From AG41 sp965653495 (GTDB lineage Bacteria > Gemmatimonadota > Gemmatimonadetes > Gemmatimonadales > GWC2-71-9), in assembly GCA_965653495.1 (NCBI GenBank), contig CBFHAJ010000040.1, positions 1 to 24,808 of the forward strand: a stretch of DNA of 24,808 bases, given 5' to 3'. The notes below the pieces were generated by a model. It searched no databases, was not told the DNA's origin, and saw only the letters and a program-made list of their open reading frames with translations. Below are positions 22,277-24,808 of this stretch, one piece after another. Numbering within the stretch: position 1 is the first letter of the stretch; each line of letters starts with the position of its first letter. The position numbers and the translations under genes were made by a program.

Positions 22277-22745
22277 TGAAACAGCTCGCCTGGATACTCG
22301 TGCTCGTAGTGACACCGGTGCTCGCGGCGCAGGTCCCCGAGGACTCGGGCGCCCCTGCGCCCGAGAACCAGGCCGAAGCACAGCAGCTGCGGCAGGAGAT
22401 CCGGAAGCGCTGGACCGAGCATGTGCGCACTACGTTGGGATTGAGCGCCTGGCGCGTCTGGCGCTCAATGCCGAGCTCGCCTCGGGAGCTCCCAACCAGG
22501 ATCGCGTGCGGGAGCTGATGGGTCAGCAGCAGCAGAACCAGCAAGCGCTGCAACAGGTGAATCGGGATGAGGACCGGGAGATGCAGGGGTACCTGACGCC
22601 GGTGCAGCGGGCGCGTTATCAGAAGGAGCGGCAGCGCTTCCAGGAACGCGTGGCCGAGGTGGTCCGTCACTGGCGCGAGCAGCGCCGCCAGGGCGCCCCG
22701 GGGCCCCGTCTACGATCCGCCCCTCGCCGCCGCCCCAGACCCTGA
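22273..22745 (+). pseudogene. Spy/CpxP-like (LTxxQ) periplasmic protein, broken by a 1-base frameshift
   Basis: The first part, from ATG 22273 (or 22276), encodes a signal peptide (MKQLAWILVLVVTPVLAAQ) and a charged helix ending RTTLGL. That frame then degenerates and stops at 22516-22518. The -1 frame continues sensibly from about 22445 (RLARLALNAELASG, a Gln-rich helix, then YLTPVQRARYQKERQRF) to the stop at 22743-22745. The LTPxQRARY motif and long helices resemble Spy/CpxP/CnrX-type periplasmic proteins. A one-base deletion near 22437-22450 explains the switch. It may be a sequencing or assembly error, a real pseudogene or, less likely, programmed frameshifting. The first ATG overlaps the anti-sigma stop (ATGA). 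Confidence 0.8.
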
Positions 22746-22780
22746 GTGCCCGAGGGATGCGGCCGCATCCCCCGGGGCAC
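22746..22780. terminator. GC-rich hairpin between convergent genes
   Basis: A 16-17 bp imperfect stem begins at the base after the Spy-like stop. Its core GGGATGCGGCCGCATCCC (22754-22771) is a perfect palindrome. No T-run follows on either strand, so it is at best an atypical bidirectional terminator or an RNA-stabilising hairpin. Confidence 0.5.
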
Positions 22781-22791
22781 GTTGGATCACG

Positions 22792-23607
22792 TCACGACAG
22801 CTGCGAGCAGCGCCCGACGAGCGCTTCCTGTCCCAGCGGCGCGCCGGACCCATCCAGGAACTGCAGATAGATCCAGGGATTCCCGCCCGCGCCGCCTCTC
22901 ACCGGCTGCTTCGCGAACTGGACCGTTCCCTGGTCCGCGATGATCGTGAGATTGAGCATCCCGGATGACGCAGCGGCCGTGCTCTGGGCCGAGTCATCCT
23001 GGAGCGTGACCCTTGCAGCGACGGCGGTCTCGAAGGCGACCTCACCCGCGAGCGTGACTTGCGCGGCGCTGCTGTTACTGCACGAGGTGACCGTCGCGCG
23101 CGCGGTGGCCGGCAGTGTGAAGTCGGCCACGAACGGCGACAGCGATCCGCCGCACGCGCCGAGGGACGCCTGGCTGGTCATGGGCTGGTTGCTCCCGTCC
23201 ACCAGCTGCAGCGAGATCGCGGGATTGCCGCGCACGTCCGTGGCGTTGGGCTGCCGCGGAACCGTGATCGACGCGCCGGCAGGAATCACCGTCGCGTCGC
23301 CTTGCGCGACCAGCGTCGCACCGTGCGTGCCCTTCTGGTTGTTGTAAAACGTGAGCCGCGCCCCGATGCCGGCGAGCGCAAGCTGCCCGTTCAAGGCGAC
23401 CGACACGCCGTCCGCGCTGTTGCACCCCGCCAGATCGGCGGTGGCGGTGGCGTGGACGGGCAACGAGAATGCCTGACTCACAGTGACGGGGGCGGCGGCG
23501 GCATTCGCCGCCAGAAGGTCCGCCCCACGGCTGTTCCCCTGCTGGTCGCACGCGGTGAGGGCGACAGTGCCCACCAGCGCGAGCGTCCCTTGTACGAAAC
23601 GGTTCAT
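22792..23607 (-). CDS. Lipoprotein of two tandem copies of an unrecognised domain
   Basis: A 271-residue lipoprotein. The signal peptide ends in ALTAC (Cys20, Asp at +2). The mature part consists of two repeats of about 110 residues (about 42-152 and 155-271). Each opens FxLPxxAxA, has a Cys near position 20, ends GNPxIxLQxxDGSxxP, and closes with a Cys in GACG or GRCS, so each may form a disulfide-pinned beta-sandwich. I do not recognise the family. The start at 23607 has a strong GGGAGG five bases upstream. It is convergent with the sigma module and is not clearly part of an operon. Confidence 0.85.
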   Translation of the reverse strand: MNRFVQGTLALVGTVALTACDQQGNSRGADLLAANAAAAPVTVSQAFSLPVHATATADLAGCNSADGVSVALNGQLALAGIGARLTFYNNQKGTHGATLVAQGDATVIPAGASITVPRQPNATDVRGNPAISLQLVDGSNQPMTSQASLGACGGSLSPFVADFTLPATARATVTSCSNSSAAQVTLAGEVAFETAVAARVTLQDDSAQSTAAASSGMLNLTIIADQGTVQFAKQPVRGGAGGNPWIYLQFLDGSGAPLGQEALVGRCSQLS

Positions 23608-23761
23608 TGCTGCCTCCCGTTTGGGTTAGCGTGGCGGCGGGCGGCAAAGGACGTGCCTAACGCGACACGGGTTGCGAGTCGGGACGCGCGGGCACAGGGG
23701 AGGGCAGAAACTGCACATACTGCGCGAGCGCCACGCGGCGGGGCGCGCGACAGATGCGGCT

Positions 23762-23801
23762 GGGCGGCGGCCACGCGCGTTTGGGTCACGTGACGCCGCC
23801 C
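23762..23801. terminator. Hairpin downstream of the zinc-ribbon gene
   Basis: GGGCGGCG (23762-23769) can pair with CGCCGCCC (23794-23801). The loop holds the palindrome GTCACGTGAC (23785-23794). No T-run follows on the minus strand, so termination is uncertain. The rest of the 209-base gap 23608-23816 shows nothing else convincing. Confidence 0.25.
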
Positions 23802-23816
23802 GGTGAAACGTTCAGC

Positions 23817-24266
23817 TCAGGCGCGTAACCCGAATGCGGTGGCGAGGGCCCGCAGCGCGCTGGCGCGGGCCTTGGCGAGCATGCCGGCCGAGGGCCGGCC
23901 GGAACGGATCTCGAACGCGCGCCACTCCGAATCGGACCAGGCGACGGCGGACGCGGTGCCGCAGCGCGGGCAGCGCAGCGTCGCGGCGCGGCTCTGCAGC
24001 ACCGTGCGGGCGCAGCAGCTCGGGCACACGGCCAGCAGCTTTTGTCCGCCGCGGTCGTCTTTCTCCTGGGTTCCGGGGATCACGGACCAGAGCGGTGGGC
24101 GCAGCGGCAGGATCTGGACGAAGGCGCGCGGGATGTGGAGCAACCGGTGATTCACGTCCACGATGGCTTCCACGGGGGTGATCTCGACGACGCGGTACCA
24201 GGCGCCGCGGCGCAACGGGCAGTCAGCGTGGGGCCGGACGCGGGCCCAGTATTGCGCAACGGGCAT
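23817..24266 (-). CDS. Small zinc-ribbon protein of unknown function
   Basis: A 149-residue soluble protein. The first ~75 residues form a basic, beta-rich domain (RGAWYRVVEITPVEAIVDVN, then LLHIPRAFVQILPLRPP). The second part has a CPSC ... CPRC zinc ribbon with a 14-residue gap between the pairs, followed by an Ala-rich helix. No signal peptide or membrane segment is seen. The conserved ribbon and frame integrity support a real gene; the function is not known. It stands alone between divergent and convergent neighbours. Confidence 0.75.
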   Translation of the reverse strand: MPVAQYWARVRPHADCPLRRGAWYRVVEITPVEAIVDVNHRLLHIPRAFVQILPLRPPLWSVIPGTQEKDDRGGQKLLAVCPSCCARTVLQSRAATLRCPRCGTASAVAWSDSEWRAFEIRSGRPSAGMLAKARASALRALATAFGLRA

Positions 24267-24396
24267 ACGCCATATGATGGCGCGTTCCGGCCGGCAAGAC
24301 TGTGACGGCTGACACCCGGCAGGCGCTCAGGTGGCCCCGGCTGCCGCCCTGGGTGTAGAGGCGCTAAGTTCACCGCCTCGGAGGAGGGGAGGGCGC

Positions 24397-24720
24397 ATGT
24401 TCGGCATCCCGGAGTGGGCCATCGGCGTTGGATTCATCGTGTTAGTGACCTCTCTCGCGAAGGCGTTTTCCAGAGGAGGCGACTGGGGAGGGGCCGGCGT
24501 GAAGCGGCTGCGCAAGGCTTCGTGGCGTGAGGTGGCGCAGGGGCTGGACGAGATGGATCAGCGGCTCAGGGCGGTCGAGGAAGCGCAGCGGCAACAAGGC
24601 GGCGGGGCAGTGGAGGAGCTGCAGACCCGGTTGAGTGAAGTCGAGGAGCGCCTGGACTTTGCGGAGCGGCTGCTGGCCAAGCAGCGGGACGGCGAGCGCG
24701 CGATCCCACCGAAGGCATAG
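24397..24720 (+). CDS. Small membrane-anchored coiled-coil protein
   Basis: A 107-residue protein. An N-terminal transmembrane segment (about 6-25, IPEWAIGVGFIVLVTSLAKAF) is followed by a basic stretch and a long coiled coil (about 45-95, with heptads such as MDQRLRAVEEAQRQ and LSEVEERLDFAERLLAKQ). The start at 24397 was chosen because GGAGGAGGGGAGG directly precedes it; 22 further upstream codons are open but Arg/Pro/Ser-rich. The architecture recalls phage-shock PspB-like or other small envelope adaptors, but no family is recognised. It ends 4 bases before tRNA-Leu. Confidence 0.8.
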   Translation: MFGIPEWAIGVGFIVLVTSLAKAFSRGGDWGGAGVKRLRKASWREVAQGLDEMDQRLRAVEEAQRQQGGGAVEELQTRLSEVEERLDFAERLLAKQRDGERAIPPKA

Positions 24721-24724
24721 ACGC

Positions 24725-24807
24725 GCCCGAGTGGCGGAATGGCAGACGCAGGGGACTCAAAATCCCCCGGGGGCAACCCCGTGAGAGTTCGACTCTCTCC
24801 TCGGGCA
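24725..24807 (+). tRNA. tRNA-Leu (anticodon CAA)
   Basis: The 83-base gene folds with acceptor arms GCCCGAG (24725-24731) and CTCGGGC (24800-24806), discriminator A at 24807, anticodon stem GGGGA/TCCCC with loop CTCAAAA (anticodon CAA at 24758-24760), a long class II variable arm (CGGGG...CCCCG) and T arm GAGAG-TTCGACT-CTCTC. It decodes UUG. The base after the discriminator is T, so CCA is not encoded. Confidence 0.97.
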
Positions 24808-24808
24808 T

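Noticed and set aside
23604..23789. 61-codon minus-strand frame before the tandem-domain lipoprotein
   Set aside because: It overlaps the lipoprotein ribosome site, has no ribosome site of its own and is Arg/Ala-rich filler.
24268..24282. CGCCAT-ATG-ATGGCG inverted repeat upstream of the zinc-ribbon gene
   Set aside because: Arms of only 6 bases and no associated promoter hexamers; too weak to call an operator.

Overview
This is a high-GC, gene-dense bacterial chromosomal window with many secreted or lipidated hydrolases, a rng-rplU-rpmA ribosomal block, a CoA-thioester catabolic operon and an ECF sigma module. The combination of an S9 prolyl oligopeptidase, tandem M16 peptidases and tandem imidazolonepropionase-like amidohydrolases resembles soil Gemmatimonadota and related phyla. 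That placement is an inference from gene content, with no marker-gene proof. There is no phage, IS element or CRISPR array; the only RNA gene seen is a tRNA-Leu at the right edge.

Layout. 1-1775 (-): prolyl oligopeptidase whose C-terminus runs off the left edge. 1798-4215 (+): promoter, then rng (with a 12-glycine insert), rplU and rpmA. 4229-11961 (-): six tightly packed genes transcribed leftward from a recognisable sigma-70 promoter at 11992-12021. In order of transcription they are an amidohydrolase_2 protein, a DUF3108-like secreted protein, a catalytic M16 peptidase, a degenerate M16 partner, a catalytic lipoprotein amidohydrolase and a degenerate amidohydrolase partner. 12205-13635 (+): a lipoprotein with five Asp-boxes, ending in a strong terminator.

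13654-21117 (-): an eight-gene operon with mostly 1-4 bp overlaps. It runs TetR regulator, enoyl-CoA hydratase, aldehyde dehydrogenase, PaaJ/PcaF-type thiolase, PaaG-like isomerase, BoxB/PaaA-like di-iron epoxidase, glycerophosphodiester phosphodiesterase, 3-hydroxyacyl-CoA dehydrogenase. The set looks like a partial aerobic ring-epoxidation pathway from an aryl-CoA toward beta-ketoadipyl-CoA, without its CoA ligase, reductase or ring-opening enzyme here. A perfect inverted repeat (21121-21138) lies between a TACAAT -10 box and the tetR start, and fits the PaaR-type operator consensus as I remember it.

21288-22745 (+): an ECF sigma factor, a one-TM putative anti-sigma protein and a Spy/LTxxQ-like periplasmic protein broken by a one-base frameshift; the arrangement recalls CnrH-CnrY-CnrX. 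22792-23607 (-): a lipoprotein made of two tandem copies of an unrecognised ~110-residue domain. 23817-24266 (-): a small zinc-ribbon protein. 24397-24720 (+): a small membrane/coiled-coil protein. 24725-24807 (+): tRNA-Leu(CAA).

The strongest leads are: (a) one operon holding two different hydrolase families, each as a catalytic plus degenerate pair, with a domain shared between an M16 C-terminus and a neighbouring secreted protein; (b) an amidohydrolase whose metal-binding HxH lies upstream of every canonical start codon, behind a promoter and Shine-Dalgarno that point to a CTG start; (c) the PaaR-like operator on the unusual epoxidase operon. No gap between genes exceeds 300 bases.
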